A DNA stretch of 64,000 bases from Phyto melanocephala (GCA_941918925.1 OW799234.1:121761895-121825894), one strand, 5' to 3'; shown: positions 25,119 through 36,913, numbered from the stretch's first letter. The notes: generated by a model from the sequence alone, not told the origin. Program-made: numbers and translations.

Positions 25119-26098
25119 AAATATAACATCCAAATCAGAGATCTGCAACGAATACTAATAAAGTAAGTCAACTTGAATCATGCTGCATTATTTCGTTGAT
25201 TTATACGCATTTATACGTATTGAAAAGTCTTCACTATTTATACGCACTTTTAAATAAAAGGTACTTACAGTACTCATATTCATCAACATGTATGACTTAG
25301 TTGATTGCTATTGTCGTTTATGCAAAAATAAAAAATAAACGACCAAAAGCACGTATGACTCGCGAAGACATTATGAAGTTATGTGTTTAACTAGGCTTGC
25401 CAGATAACAATTTGGCATTCACCGTAATAACTGTGGATTGTTAAAAAAAAAACAATTTAAATTTAACAAAATAATACAAAAACAACAAGCAAACATAAAG
25501 TGCTTGCTTTGATGTCTGTTTAAGAAATTTAGATTTTGTTTTGTTTCAAATTTAAGTGAGTACCTAAAAACGCAGTTTTTTAATTTGCTGCAAAAAATTT
25601 GAACATGAAAATAAAAAAAACCAAATAACTGTTATTGTTTACCTCTTATAGAAGTCAACCAAAACTTAGCCTAAAGGCCATATTCAGTTGCATTTATTTA
25701 AAAATTAAATAGTGATACTTGTAAAAATTTAATATTACACATTGTAAAAATTCAAGTTGCACTCTCTGAACTGGCAACTCTGTTTATTTTTCATACAAAT
25801 GAGAGCTGTTAATGTGTTTGTTGTTGAATCAACTTGCATCATTCTATGAAGATAAGTAGTTTCTTATAATATGAATTAACGTGATTAGTCTTGCAAATCA
25901 TATAAATATGGGACGCTATAAATATAAGTACGACGTAGTTCTTATGTTCATTGTGAGTTGTACTTATAAATCAACGTTGTTTTGGGTATGTGTACGTCAG
26001 CTCAGTTAAATTTCAATGATTTATACGCACTTATACTCAAATTTTATGACTCACTATGAATATTGAAAAAACCACTGATCCAAATATAACATCCAAAT
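25119..26098. other. segment bounded by 17-base direct repeats
   Basis: AAATATAACATCCAAAT occurs at 25119-25135 and again at 26082-26098. The 946 bases between contain recurring 'tgatttatacgca.ttatac' phrases near both ends but no coding motif. It may be an insertion with a long target duplication or a solo repeat of unknown type. Confidence 0.35.
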
Positions 26099-26194
26099 TT
26101 TAGTAATAAATGTTCACAATTATAACGCGTTGTTCTCTCTAATAATACAAATTTAGAGTCGAAACTTTCAAAAAAACATATAGTAAATTTAAAA

Positions 26195-27430
26195 AGTGTA
26201 TTCCTACTTTGACACCCTTTAAAGTTCTGCTTTTTTTAAAGTTAAAATATATTTTTTTTATATCATTTGTTAGTTCCAATTAAAATCAATTTTATTTATA
26301 TATTATCCAGGCCATAAATTATATTTTGTTTACTCAAAGATTTAATCAGAACTAAGGAGTAAAATCGAAAAAATTTCAACACCTGTTAAACTTAACTTTT
26401 TTAGAAAACAAAATTTATTTTTCATTAAATTTTTTTGTTTTACCTAGTGGCCCTACAAAAAATTTAGCAAAAATTAAAAGTCGTAGCATTTCCAATGTTA
26501 TTAAACAGTATCAACAGTATTCAATAGGAAACTTAATTCGGGCAGAAAAAAATCTATCGGACAGGCCTAAATTGAAAGCATATTGAAAGAGCTCCAAGCA
26601 CATCTGGTAATACAGCAGCCTAGTTAGATCAATCCTCTGACTATCTGGCGAAAAAAGTTAAGGCCATTACAGACTTAAAAATATACAAATCCCTCAAAGT
26701 TCCATACAGAAATTTAAAAAACAATTGTAAAGCCAAAAATAGGTCATGGAAATTAAAATTAAATTTTACTCAAAAATTCTCAAATTTTTTTTTTTAGATG
26801 GTGAAACGTTTGTACTGACAGAACTTTTTCAGCTTGTAGGTAAAAATCTTTATGTTGCTAGTGCTCGCGAAAATGTCAAAGATAAGTTAAAGAACCAAAA
26901 GCAGATAACCTTTTTTAAACATTATTGATAAGGCAATATTTATAAAGTTGCGATAAAAGAAGCAAGTCATTTGTTACTATGGGCGCTATAAATACCAAAA
27001 CAACATTAAAGAATGTTTAGAAAAAAACGTTCCCCTTTTTAAAAGATACCACATTGTGTCCATATGTTTTTGGCGTAATTTTGGCATCATATCACTATGG
27101 CAAAAAGGCCTTAAATTGGTATCAAAACATTAATATATTTTCTGTTAGAATAGAAGCCAATCCTCCAGATTCTCCAAAACTAAGACCAGTGGAGAGATAT
27201 TAGAATTTAGTGAAAAGAAAATTAAAGAGAATAAAAAGGTCATACTAATCCAATAAAGTAATTGAAACATCTACCAAATCTCTATAGGAAGAGTTGAGAG
27301 AAAAGGTCCACAAGTTCATAAGTAGTGTTAAGTTATATTTTAATTTAATTTTTAACAATTTATCAAATAATTAATAAAATTATCAGAACTCTTTCCAAAT
27401 TACTGAACTTTAAATATGTCAAGATTTTGG
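26195..27430 (+). pseudogene. Tc1/mariner-type transposase remnant
   Basis: A nearly full-length but heavily broken transposase. SRSISNVIKQYQQYSIGNLI (HTH) starts near 26480. The centre is DGETFVLTELFQLVGKNLYV, with the first Asp, and KDKLKNQK. Near 27080 SYHYGKKALNWYQNIN replaces the family's SCHYAK..WY block, and ANPPDSPKLRPVERY near 27160-27210 is the typical NPPNSPxxRPIE box that follows the second Asp. There are many stops and at least two frame changes. Possible inverted ends containing TTTAAAGTTC.G lie near 26210 and 27405. Confidence 0.75.
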
Positions 27431-27477
27431 TGATTTTATAAATAAAGTTCATAGTTCGTGGTTGTTGGGTTTAAGCT

Positions 27478-27524
27478 GGTCTATATGCATTTCACTGGTG
27501 CTTATGCCAGATCATCAGTAGACC
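27478..27524 (-). ncRNA. minimal type I hammerhead ribozyme-like motif
   Basis: On the minus strand GGUCUA (stem I), CUGAUGA core, U, CUGG-loop-CCAG (stem II), U, GAAA core, then a self-complementary AUGCAU forming stem III with no loop, then A (position 17) and UAGACC (stem I, six perfect pairs). Predicted cleavage lies between 27484 and 27483. All invariant core bases are present; the only irregularity is a U-U at the base of stem II. Such loopless stem III forms are known from Penelope-like elements, where they work as dimers. Self-cleavage here is inferred. Confidence 0.65.
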
Positions 27525-27604
27525 TTTAAACCACAAAATTTATGAAAAAGTTTTAAATTATTACAAGCTTTATTAAAATTTTCATAAACAATATGAGAGT
27601 TTTA

Positions 27605-28328
27605 AACAAGAGCGCTATATTCGGCCGTGCCGAATCTTATATACCCTTCACAACGTGTAGTCAAGCAATAACAGTAGTTTGTATCACCATTCAACCCATA
27701 TGAAATACGTACATACATATAAAAAACATACATATATAAAAACATCCCATTGTAAAATTATAAATTTACGTATGTATGTTAAATAAAAAAATAAATAAAA
27801 CAAAATTTTTTTAAATAATTAAAAAAATAATTAAAAAAAAAAAACTAAAAAAAGTTTAAAAAAAATTTAAAAAAAAATAATTAAAATATATATAATAAAT
27901 ATAAAACAAAAAAAAAACAAAAAAAAATAAAAAAATATATATATATATAATGGCTCAGCTGGGATTCGATGCCACGTTTTCTCTAGCCAGTATACACGTT
28001 TGTATGTATATATGTTGTTCTTATAATGTTGTTTTTGTGAAAAAAAATCGAGGTGGTCGTTGGTTTTTGCTCATATCTCAGTTGTTTATGTACCGATGTT
28101 TCTGATTTTCAACACGGGTCCAAGCGATGTCGGGGGGCTTCAAAAAGTTGATTTTAACATACACACGGACAGACGGTCAGACGGACAGATTGACAGAGCT
28201 TAATCGACTTCGCTATTCATAAGCTTTCACAAAATATGTACTTTATGGGGTCGGAAATGAAAATTGTAGAAATTTCACACGGTATGACAGACCTCTATAT
28301 ACCGTTTTTCACTGTGTGAAGGGTATAA
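27605..28328 (+). mobile_element. mini-me-like repeat, short subtype
   Basis: Starts AACAAGAGCGCTATATTCGG with the hairpin and TATACCCTTCAC. An A-rich tract with TA run fills 27780-27950. It ends with ACGGACAGACGG-type units, 'ttaatcgacttcgctattcataagctttca', ACTTTATGGGGTCGGAAATG and the GTGTGAAGGGTATA terminus. It belongs to the same subfamily as 44560-45253. Confidence 0.75.
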
Positions 28329-29708
28329 TAAATCAAGAAACAAAATTTAAAAACTCTTCATAAACCCAAAGAACAATTTTTATTAATTTTTATTTATTTT
28401 ATTTCAATAAAATAAAATTTTGAATTTATTGGGAGAATATCCTAGATAATTAGTAAATATTTTATTGTTATAAATAAAAATGTTTTCAAAATTAAAAACT
28501 TAAATTTAAATTTCTGCTAATAAAAAACAAAAGCTTAATAAATATACAAGTTATAATATCATTAAATAAATACAAAACACATAAGTAACAAGTAACAAGT
28601 AACAAGTAAAGTTCGAAACACAAAAAACTCACACTTATTTTAATCATTTTTTTTTCTGCAAATCAAATTTTTTATCTACATTTTGTTATTGTTATTTATA
28701 CAACAATTTGCATGACACAACTTTATTTATACACAAAAAATTATGTCATTTATATTAGAATTGTATAAGAAAAAAAAAACAACTTATTGCTTTAGAATTT
28801 CAATTCTTTCAATACAATTTAGCCACTTGTCGCTTGTGCTGAATTGTTGTTATTTATGAATTCACAGAAAATGTCATTTTAATTCGTAATTATGGCTTGA
28901 GTTTTAATATGGTTCTGCATAGATTTATTTAAATTTTTTTTCCATTGACTTCTTATGCAATTTTTATTAAGTTTTTACATTTTTTTATTTATTTAATTTT
29001 ATACAAATATTTCAAGAATTTTGTTTGTTAGTGTTTTTATTTATTTGAAAAATAATTATGTATTTAATTAATAAAATATTTATTTTTTTAAATTAAAGTT
29101 GATGATTTTTAATTGAGTGCTGCAATTTAATTCTACATGAAATATATTTAATAAAATAAATTAAAAATAAAAAATATTGCTAGAGTTATTGATGGATGTT
29201 TTTGTTCTTTATTATATTTTAAATTTGCATTTGGTTAAAAAAAATCTCAAATAGAGTTTGTAAGATTTTACACTTTTTCAAAAATATATGTTTAAATAGT
29301 ATACCAGTGAAATGCTTACAGACCAAAGTATAATAAATAATAAAAATATTGTGAATATTAATTTTTATAAAATTCAATACATTAATTTTTAAAAGAAATA
29401 AGCTCAATGCCTATTGAATTTAATCTTTATTAAATAAAAATTGCAATTCAAATGTTAAAAAAGAACTAAATTTCTCAATAATCATTAATTCGAATGTAGC
29501 AAAAAATTTTTTGGCTTTTTGATTTCATTCAATTTTAAAACTGGATTAAAAATTTTTTTTATTATACAATAATTTTGTTTCAAATATTAAAAAAAAGTTT
29601 GCAAAATTATTTAATTAAAAATTTTAAAACATTAAACTTGTTTTAAAATGACCTTTGGAGTATAGTTTCTTAAATGGTTTAAATTTATAACGAACCAAAA
29701 TGACGTGC
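28329..29708. other. AT-rich non-coding stretch
   Basis: Very high A/T content, no supported gene or repeat boundary. Confidence 0.6.
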
Positions 29709-29910
29709 CAAGGCACATTCACTCATCAGGTAGTCTTGTTTCGTCAGCTGGTTATTTTTTTCTTCACTTTTTTTAAATTTCAGCTGTCAAAGTCTATAGG
29801 TAAAAAAAATTCTCTCTCATTTATTTTAAATGTCAAACTTCATATACAAAAAATATATAAAAAAATAATTCTCTTTGAACTGCAATTACCTGATAAATAA
29901 ATATGCCTTG
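29709..29910. mobile_element. MITE, CAAGGC family
   Basis: Left end CAAGGCACATTCACTCATCA and the complement of the right end, CAAGGCATATTTATTTATCA, agree at most positions and continue into GGTA. It is 202 bases with no coding capacity. Its CAAGGC start recalls the MITE at 34246-34677, which has an 8-base target duplication. Confidence 0.65.
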
Positions 29911-30628
29911 ACGACATACATTTAATACAAATTTAAACATTTTTGAATTTAAACTACCAAAGTTTTTGGCAAACTTTCAAAAAAAATTTTAATAAAAGTT
30001 TGTAGATTTTTTTTTTTGAAATTCAAACTTGTCTAGCGTTTACACATGGACTCATTACACTAACACGTTTTTACATTAAATTTTTTTCAAGTGCAGCTCT
30101 TTTACCATCAAATTTTGTATGCAAGTGAGTTTTGCAATATTGCCAGATGAAAAATGAAATGCAAGTATTGTGGATCATTGTAAATAATAATTATTTAAAC
30201 TTAAGTTTGAAATAAACAAATTTTAAGGTTGAAAAAACAAACAATAATAATCAATTGCTTTGAACCATATTTATGCAAGATAATGGAAATACTTTTTAAA
30301 GAATTTAAAATATGAAAACTACTTTATTGTCTAAATATATAATTGCAAAAATGCGATAAACGAAGCAGTGAAACTTTCAGCAAGACTTCGAAATATATAA
30401 ATTTTTTAACACATTTTTTGAAAACAAATCATATTAGAAAAAATTACTATTTCTTTTATTAATTTCGAATTTTCGAGCATTAAAAATTTCATAATATTTT
30501 TGACGTTTTTTTTTTTTTTTGAAAAATTGCCAAAAAAAAAAACTAAACGATTGTAATACTTCGCAACTAGATTCGTGAAATTTTCTACGCATGTCAAGGC
30601 GTTGACGTCATTCAAGCTGCACTTCTTA
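29911..30628. other. AT-rich non-coding stretch
   Basis: No supported gene. Poly-T/A tracts near 30507 and 30535. Confidence 0.55.
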
Positions 30629-31366
30629 GAGCGTGTTTACATGAAGGGACAAGTCCCAGGCACATGTCCCCTGTGACACGAGTTTGTTGGTGAGGGTTGC
30701 GGCGTTGAGTACGGGGTAGCAAGTATCGCACGTTGTGTGAATTTGAGGACACAAATTTGACATTTCTCTTATACATCTTTCGTTCTCTTGTATTTTTGTC
30801 ATGTTATGTAAGACCGGTGTTGCCAGACAGATATTTTATTAAATGTGCAAAAAAAGGGATGAAATATCTAATGAAAGCTCATTCATTAGAAATAAAAATG
30901 AGCCGCGTAACTCTCGCTCTATCCTCCATGGTTTTACCCACTCCTTTCGACTTCTTTTATTCGCTAAACTATTTTCATAGCCTTCTAGCATATTCAAAAT
31001 TACTTCTATATTTTCAGCTTCATCTAGATCTGACGCTTAAACATACAGTTCAGTTACGTCTACAATTTCTTCTTTAGAAAGTACAGCCATTATGTTCCTT
31101 GAAATTTATTATATTATGCTTTTATAAATAGTACTTGTATTGCCACTGCTACTGTTGACAAATCATAAATTGTTAAATGTATGGCAGCCCTTCTTACGAA
31201 TGAAGGGATAAAAAGAATTAGTTAATTTAACGTCAAAAAGTCGCTTTGTTACTGCAACAAAATCCCTTCATGTAAACGCAAGAAGATTTTAGAAGGGACA
31301 CCAAAAGAGAATACAAGCCAACGCAAGCAGAGTCGCGGGGGCATGTCGCTTCATGTAAACTAGCAC
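30629..31366 (-). mobile_element. PIF/Harbinger element, internally deleted
   Basis: The three bases TTA flank both sides (30626-30628 and 31367-31369), the signature duplication of PIF/Harbinger. Inverted ends are GAGCGTGTTTACATGAAGGG and the complement of GTGCTAGTTTACATGAAGCG. It is 738 bases and carries the first part of a transposase on the minus strand. Confidence 0.8.
30840..31090 (-). pseudogene. Harbinger transposase N-terminus
   Basis: From an ATG at 31090 the minus strand reads MAVLSKEEIVDVTELYV, a stop, then ASDLDEAENIEVILNMLEG, and RSRKEWVKPWRIERELRGSF. The KEWVKPW..R...GSF..L..EL pattern is the conserved N-terminal block of PIF/Harbinger transposases (RxWVRPWxxxR). The DDE nuclease is deleted; after ELSLDISS the frame decays toward the TIR. 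The 114-residue plus-strand frame over the same DNA is a shadow. Confidence 0.75.
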
Positions 31367-34019
31367 TTATGGGCTAAAAATTTCAATGTTACAGTGATTG
31401 TAATGACAGGGTTGCAAGCTCTCAGATATTATATACAATTTTCGCAAAAAAATTTAAAATTTAACATATAAAACAAACTGGCTTATGTTGGTACTCAAAC
31501 TTTATGCAACCTTTATTCCAATTGGCTTATAATTTTAAAGAGTAAATGTTACTTTAATTAAAGTGCTGCCAGTTCTCACACAGTACAAACTGAATTCTAG
31601 AATTATTAATGTTTTCTTAACCATGTACAGACATTACTTCAAAGAAATTATATTTTTTTTACATATAAGGCACTTGGGTGTTCATAAATTTTAAATTAAT
31701 ACTTAGCAACGATTTCTTGTTAAAGTTATTGGTTTTGTTGTCTTAAAAATTTATTTGGTTATGATTCAATTAGAAAATTTTTTATTGGCAACCCTTACTG
31801 TGGACCAAATACGTCATCGGTAAATATTATGAAATCGTGCACATGGCGTAATCTTTATTTCTATCATTCTAGTTTCGAACATTGCAATGTGTTATCATCA
31901 AACGAAAACATAATTGGTTTCCATAGTAAACTATCAAATATTTACAACATCACAGAAGACATAGGAGCCGAAATTTTAAAATGATTGAATTTTAAAATTT
32001 TCGAAAATTTTGTTTTTTTCATTCAATACTATGTTCACACACGCGCCTTAATTATCAATTAAAAATATTCTCGCACTTAGAGGCCTTATTGAGCTCAGTT
32101 TACCGTACTAAAAACTATTTTTAAATAGAACAATATATACTTAATTGTTTCACTTATTGTCCAAAACTCGAAATACAAATCTTGAGGAGTATGTTCAGTG
32201 AGATGAAGATTCTATAGGAGGCATTTCTAATGTCAAACAAATAAATATACAAAAAATAAAAAGTAAGAAAATGGAAAATGGTTGATGTTAATTTTAATAA
32301 AATGTTTAAAAAAACTCAAATACATATACATATATACATATGTATATCTATATATTAATGTAATTGTAAATATCTTTTATGAACAGGAAAATACTGAAGA
32401 GAAGGCATTATTTGATATGGTATAAATACATCGTATTTTTACAGCTATCAAATGCTAATGGATTAAGATAAATTGAGTATGTGTGAACACTTATATTAAT
32501 TGCTCAATCAACACTAAATTGAAACAATTAAAAATATCTGTCTGAACAGGGTGGAAAGGAAGGACTTAGACAATGTACTTTAAATAACAAATACAAAATA
32601 CCCATAAAAAGAAACTAGAATAGGTAAACGTATTTTTGAATAATAATACGTGTTAATAGCAATTTTAAAATGTTTGCTTTTTATTGCAGCAAAAATATTT
32701 ATGAAATATTTAACAGTAACATAAATAGCCGAGACATTAACTCAATTTTTTACACTTTTCCTTTGCATTGTTGTTAGTATTAAATACACAATTGGTGCCA
32801 TTTATAAAAATGAAATATTTCCACCCTTTATTGACACTTGTAATCACCTCATAAACTTTATTATTATTTTTATTTTTTATTACCTTTCACTCTTGATAGT
32901 GTCTGGTTGGGTTTCTTTCTCTTGCCAACAGTGTTTTCTTAAGCAATCATAATAAATTGTATGGTCTTAATTTAAACCTTAAAACTTAAAAGAGTGTTAC
33001 ATTGTTTTATTTTGATTTAATTTACCATCTGTCATAACAGATATTTATTTACTAACAATAAATCGTTTTAACATACCCATAACTTGTAATCAAATTTAAA
33101 GTAATGCAAAGTAATGACTTTGTTTGTTCATTTAACTTTATGCGTCTGCACTGCATTCATTATTTTTTCTCTCGTTTACTAGTTTACGTTACGTAGTTCG
33201 AATGCCAAACAATCGATAAATGTAATTTGTCTATGATCAAATTATGGTATTCAATCAATTTTCATTGTGTGAACGTACATACAGAAGTATTTAAATATAA
33301 CTTTAGTTTTTTTTTTATTACTTTTCAGTAAAGTTGAATGTAGTTGACCTTGCCTCTCATTTTTTCTTTATTCTTCGCTTAATTGTAGGAAAAAAAAATC
33401 ACATGCTGCGATATAACAATTGAACGCATAACTTAAAATATGTTGAAAAATAATTTTAAGAAAAATGTTGTAAAGAGGAAAAAACAACACAAAAATATCA
33501 TCATGGGTTTATAAATGAATGCTAAATTTATACTGCAACTATTGTTAGTATATAAAAGTAATATAGTAATTGTGCGCGGCGTAGTTCAAGATAAATGGTT
33601 CCGTTTAAGTAGAGTTAGACAAATCTTTCTGATTTGCAAGAGCTTTACTTTGCTACACAGTTAAATTTAAGGCATTAATGTTTGAGCATGTTGCCATTAC
33701 GACTGGCTCGCCTGCACTGCATTTTGTAAGTTTAAACTTTTTAAATTTTTAAGCATTTTAGGCCATGTTCTAGGGGACCCCATAATTTTGTGTTGTTGGT
33801 TTATTAACATAAACTAAGGACTTCAAGTTATCTTAGAAAAAATGTTTTAAGCGCGTTTAGTCATAGGCTTTCAGTGGCAACAAAAATTCACAAGAAATTT
33901 GATTTTAATACTAAAGACACTTTTAATTTTTTTTAGAAAGGAAAGCCTAATTCTCATTTAAAGCGGTTTATATTTTTTTAAGAGAAGTGCCGTACATCTT
34001 ATTTATTTTGTATGGACTT
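31367..34019. other. non-coding stretch
   Basis: No transposon ends recognised. 33550-33730 is discussed as a possible promoter with first exon. The rest is AT-rich without supported genes. Confidence 0.45.
33550..33730 (+). promoter_or_regulatory. possible TATA promoter and short non-coding exon
   Basis: TATATAAAAG at 33550-33559 is a full TATA-box match. The next 170 bases are less AT-rich than the surroundings and end in TTTGTAAGT (donor GT at 33726), which could be a first-exon splice donor for the gene at the right edge. Neither initiator nor transcript evidence can be seen, so this is a guess from spacing alone. Confidence 0.2.
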
Positions 34020-34790
34020 TTAAATCATAAACATATCTATGGTGCAATTCTACTACATTGATACATTCATACCAGTCATATGTTAGTATGTGGGCGTTAA
34101 TTCACCAATTTATTTAAAGATATACATAGAACTACAGGTTTCCATAATAATTAAAAGCCTAATACTCAATGTAGTACAGAATTTTTTATATGGAAGGAGG
34201 CAGTAAAGAAGGCATATCAAGGCAGCAAATTCTAATAAATTTAACCAAGGCGAATTCAATAAGGTGAACTTATTAGATCAGCTGATCATCAGCTGTTGAC
34301 TACTTCTAGGGACTTGTCAAATTTTTGTGTTTGTGTATGTTTTTTTATTGTTAACATTTGTGAACGGTGTTTCATTTAAAATTACAAAAATTTTAAAAAA
34401 TTGTGAAAAACTGTAAAAAATCGTAAAGAATTTGCAAGCAAATAGTGAAAAAAGTGAAAAGTTGTAAAAAAGATTAAAAAAATTGTGAGCAAATTGTGTT
34501 GTAAACTTTTTAATTGTTAAAAATTTGTAAACAAACGTTGTTTTTCTTTTTAAGTATTTGTGAATTTGTCAACAACTTTTTGACATATCGCTTCGTTTTA
34601 CACTAACAAAATACACGTTGTATTTTTTCACTTTGTAGTTGTTTTAGCGACGAGATCACCTTATTGAATTCGCCTTGAATTTAACTTAGATATTTAAAAA
34701 CAGAGTTTGATTTTCATTTAAAATTGTTATTCATATAGGAAATATATAAATTTAAATAAAAGCCTTATATTAAATTAGGGCTCACGCAAA
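34020..34790 (+). mobile_element. decayed mini-me-like repeat body
   Basis: Around the MITE at 34246-34677 the flanks match the body of copies A/B: 'tttttatatgg.aggaggcagtaaag.aggcat.tcaa' before, and 'ttctaataaatttaacttagatattt' across the insertion point. Hairpin and microsatellite ends are not recognisable; limits are approximate. Confidence 0.45.
34246..34677. mobile_element. MITE with perfect 22-base TIRs and 8-base duplication
   Basis: Both ends begin CAAGGCGAATTCAATAAGGT and then GA, as perfect inverted copies. AATTTAAC flanks both sides (34238-34245, 34678-34685). The interior is purine-rich with repeated 'gtgaaaa..tgtaaaaa' phrases. An 8-base duplication fits hAT or P-type elements; the CAAGG start does not settle it. 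Its insertion into a mini-me relic dates it as younger. Confidence 0.9.
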
Positions 34791-35322
34791 GAAAAAACTA
34801 TGACTATGACTGAATCAGGATGGTCATATTATATTTGCTATAGCAATATTTGGTTGTCGAAAACAAGTAATAGTACTTATAGCCTAATATAAAATATAAT
34901 ACAAATTAAAAAGAAAAGTTCAAATGTAATACTTTAAAAATAGTTATTTTTATTTTATTTCATCATAAATTTTGTTACGATAACGCATCTGCATCTGTTT
35001 GCATTGTCTCATTTAATACTTATTTAAAAAAAAAAATCGATGTGGTTATCGTTTAAAAATAGTATAATTTGAAAAAACTAATCCAACAAAAATAAAATTA
35101 TATTGAGAAGTATTAAAAATTAAAAAAATCATTAAATAATTGGATAGACAATAGTATGATTACGAAGCAACCAAGCTATGATTTTTTAATAATAATTTGT
35201 TTTCAAGTCGCATTGCGCATGTTTGATGTAATTCTGCTCTCGCCTGCGTGATGTCACATCAGCAAACAAATTATTAAAAAAAAAATGATAAAATAAATAA
35301 TAAATAAATAAAAATAAATAAA
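34791..35322. other. AT-rich non-coding stretch
   Basis: No supported gene or repeat boundary. Confidence 0.55.
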
Positions 35323-35351
35323 TCTGGCTTATGCCAAATCATCAGTAGACC
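35323..35351 (-). ncRNA. 5' half of a hammerhead-like motif
   Basis: The minus strand carries GGTCTA, CTGATGA and a stem II (TTGG..CCA) almost identical to the motif at 27478-27524, then breaks off into TTTATTTATT before any GAAA. It is truncated and cannot be active. Confidence 0.55.
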
Positions 35352-35595
35352 TTTATTAAAATAAATATCATTAAAAGATTAGTTGTTAGCGAATAATTAA
35401 GTTTGGCACATCCTTGCACAGATTAAAACTAATGCAGCTACAGAATCTAATTTCATAGTAATACATTTTTGCTCCATTTGAGAATAATTGAAGCTAAAAG
35501 CTATTTTTTATCAATAAAGATGATTGAAACTAAATAAGAAATAAAGAAGAAGAAAAAACTATTGTAACTTCATTAAGAGTTAATTAATTATCAGG

Positions 35596-35812
35596 GTACC
35601 CTGGTGGAGTATTTAGTAGTGTGCTGATCTGCTAGTTTAGAGTTTGCGGGTTCGATTCCCGTTAGAGACTCTGGACTGGTCTGCTTATCTTTCTCTTTCT
35701 ATTATAACTATTCTATTTATATGGAGCGCACAAAATGCCAATTGGGCATAAGTTTTTACCTGTCGTTGGTTTGGGCTTTTAATGCCCCTCCTTTTCAACC
35801 TAACCTAATAAG
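35596..35812 (+). mobile_element. tRNA-derived SINE, intact copy
   Basis: The 5' part looks like a tRNA gene: an A-box-like TAGTAGTGTGCTGATCTG region and a B box GGTTCGATTCC (35649-35659) in the usual spacing. The 3' part ends TTCAACCTAACCTAATAAG. TTATCAGG is duplicated on both sides (35588-35595 and 35813-35820). Length about 217 bases, no coding capacity; RNA polymerase III transcription and LINE-dependent movement are inferred. A second copy is at 55546-56670. Confidence 0.85.
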
Positions 35813-35820
35813 TTATCAGG

Positions 35821-36638
35821 CACTAGCCTACCAAATTTCTTTATAATCCCTTCAATAACTCCTACAATATTCCCGATTTTCTGTGTAGGAGAACATTGGT
35901 GTGAAGGGCAGAGATGGACATTTTTTTATGAATTTGTATATTACTTAGTGTGTTGCTACTTTGAGAATAACAAGAAAGTTTGATTTTCATTAAAAAAAAA
36001 ATAAAAAATAATTATAAATGCAAATGCAAAACACACACGGCATAACATTTATTCTATTATAATAATATTCAATTTATAAAAATAAATGTGGTTGTTGGTG
36101 TATTTAAATGATTGCTTTTTGTAACTATATCCCCAAAAAACGCCGGAAGGGAATTAAATACAGATAGTTAACAGCCGAGATTAACATATAGGCTACATTT
36201 AATCCCTATAACGATGAAAAGGAAGTCTAAGGCTTATAATAAAAATAAAATTTTAACGTTTTTATACACAAATTTAACAATTTGCGTCATGAAGACTATT
36301 AAAAAACAAATTTTGAATTTCAATAAAAAAAATTAATATAAAAAAATTTCTAAGATAAATATTCAAAAATAAGATAATAAAAAGATCCACTTTTTATGGA
36401 GAGTATAATGATAATACAAAGACAATATTTTGTCGTTAATATTAATGTGGTTAATAACAACAATACAATAAAAAACATACGATTTTAATACTTATATTTT
36501 TTTTTAATTGAGAATCTGCAATAAACGTTTAAATACAAATTGATACAGTGTGACTAAAATAAGTCTCTGTTTCTTCTTATTAGCAGCTGTATATTTTCTA
36601 CGGATCAGAAGTAGAAATTATTAAATCTCTATCTCTTC
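35821..36638. other. AT-rich non-coding stretch
   Basis: No supported gene or repeat boundary. Confidence 0.55.
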
Positions 36639-36913
36639 TCTATATATGTATATAAAAATTACGTGTATGTTCGTGATCGATAAACTCAAAACCTACTGGA
36701 CCGATTTTGACCAAATTTTATATGCATGCTCTATGGGCTGTGTAGTTTGAAGTTCGTCCAATGGCGCAATATTTAGTTTGTTTGTGTTTTTGCACCGTAA
36801 CTCAAAAACTACTGCACCGATTTTGAAAAAACAATGATTTTGATTTTATTCGAGACGCAGTTCAAAATAAAAGAAAAATTTGGTGCCAGCCACGCGGACC
36901 GGGCCCAGCTAGT
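36639..36913 (+). mobile_element. Helitron-like non-autonomous element
   Basis: Starts TCTATATATGTATATAAAAA and ends GGGCCCAGCTAGT. The interior has the phrase 'aaactcaaaacctactggaccgattttgacc' and a diverged second version 'aactcaaaaactactgcaccgattttg', typical of insect Helitron fragments. 275 bases, non-coding. Confidence 0.75.

Noticed and set aside
30733..31077. 114-residue plus-strand frame
   Set aside because: It is the antisense of the Harbinger transposase N-terminus, which gives a recognisable protein on the minus strand.
35596..35680. True tRNA gene
   Set aside because: Has A- and B-box words but no acceptor stem or anticodon arm; repeated with a shared 3' tail at 55.5 kb, so it is a SINE.
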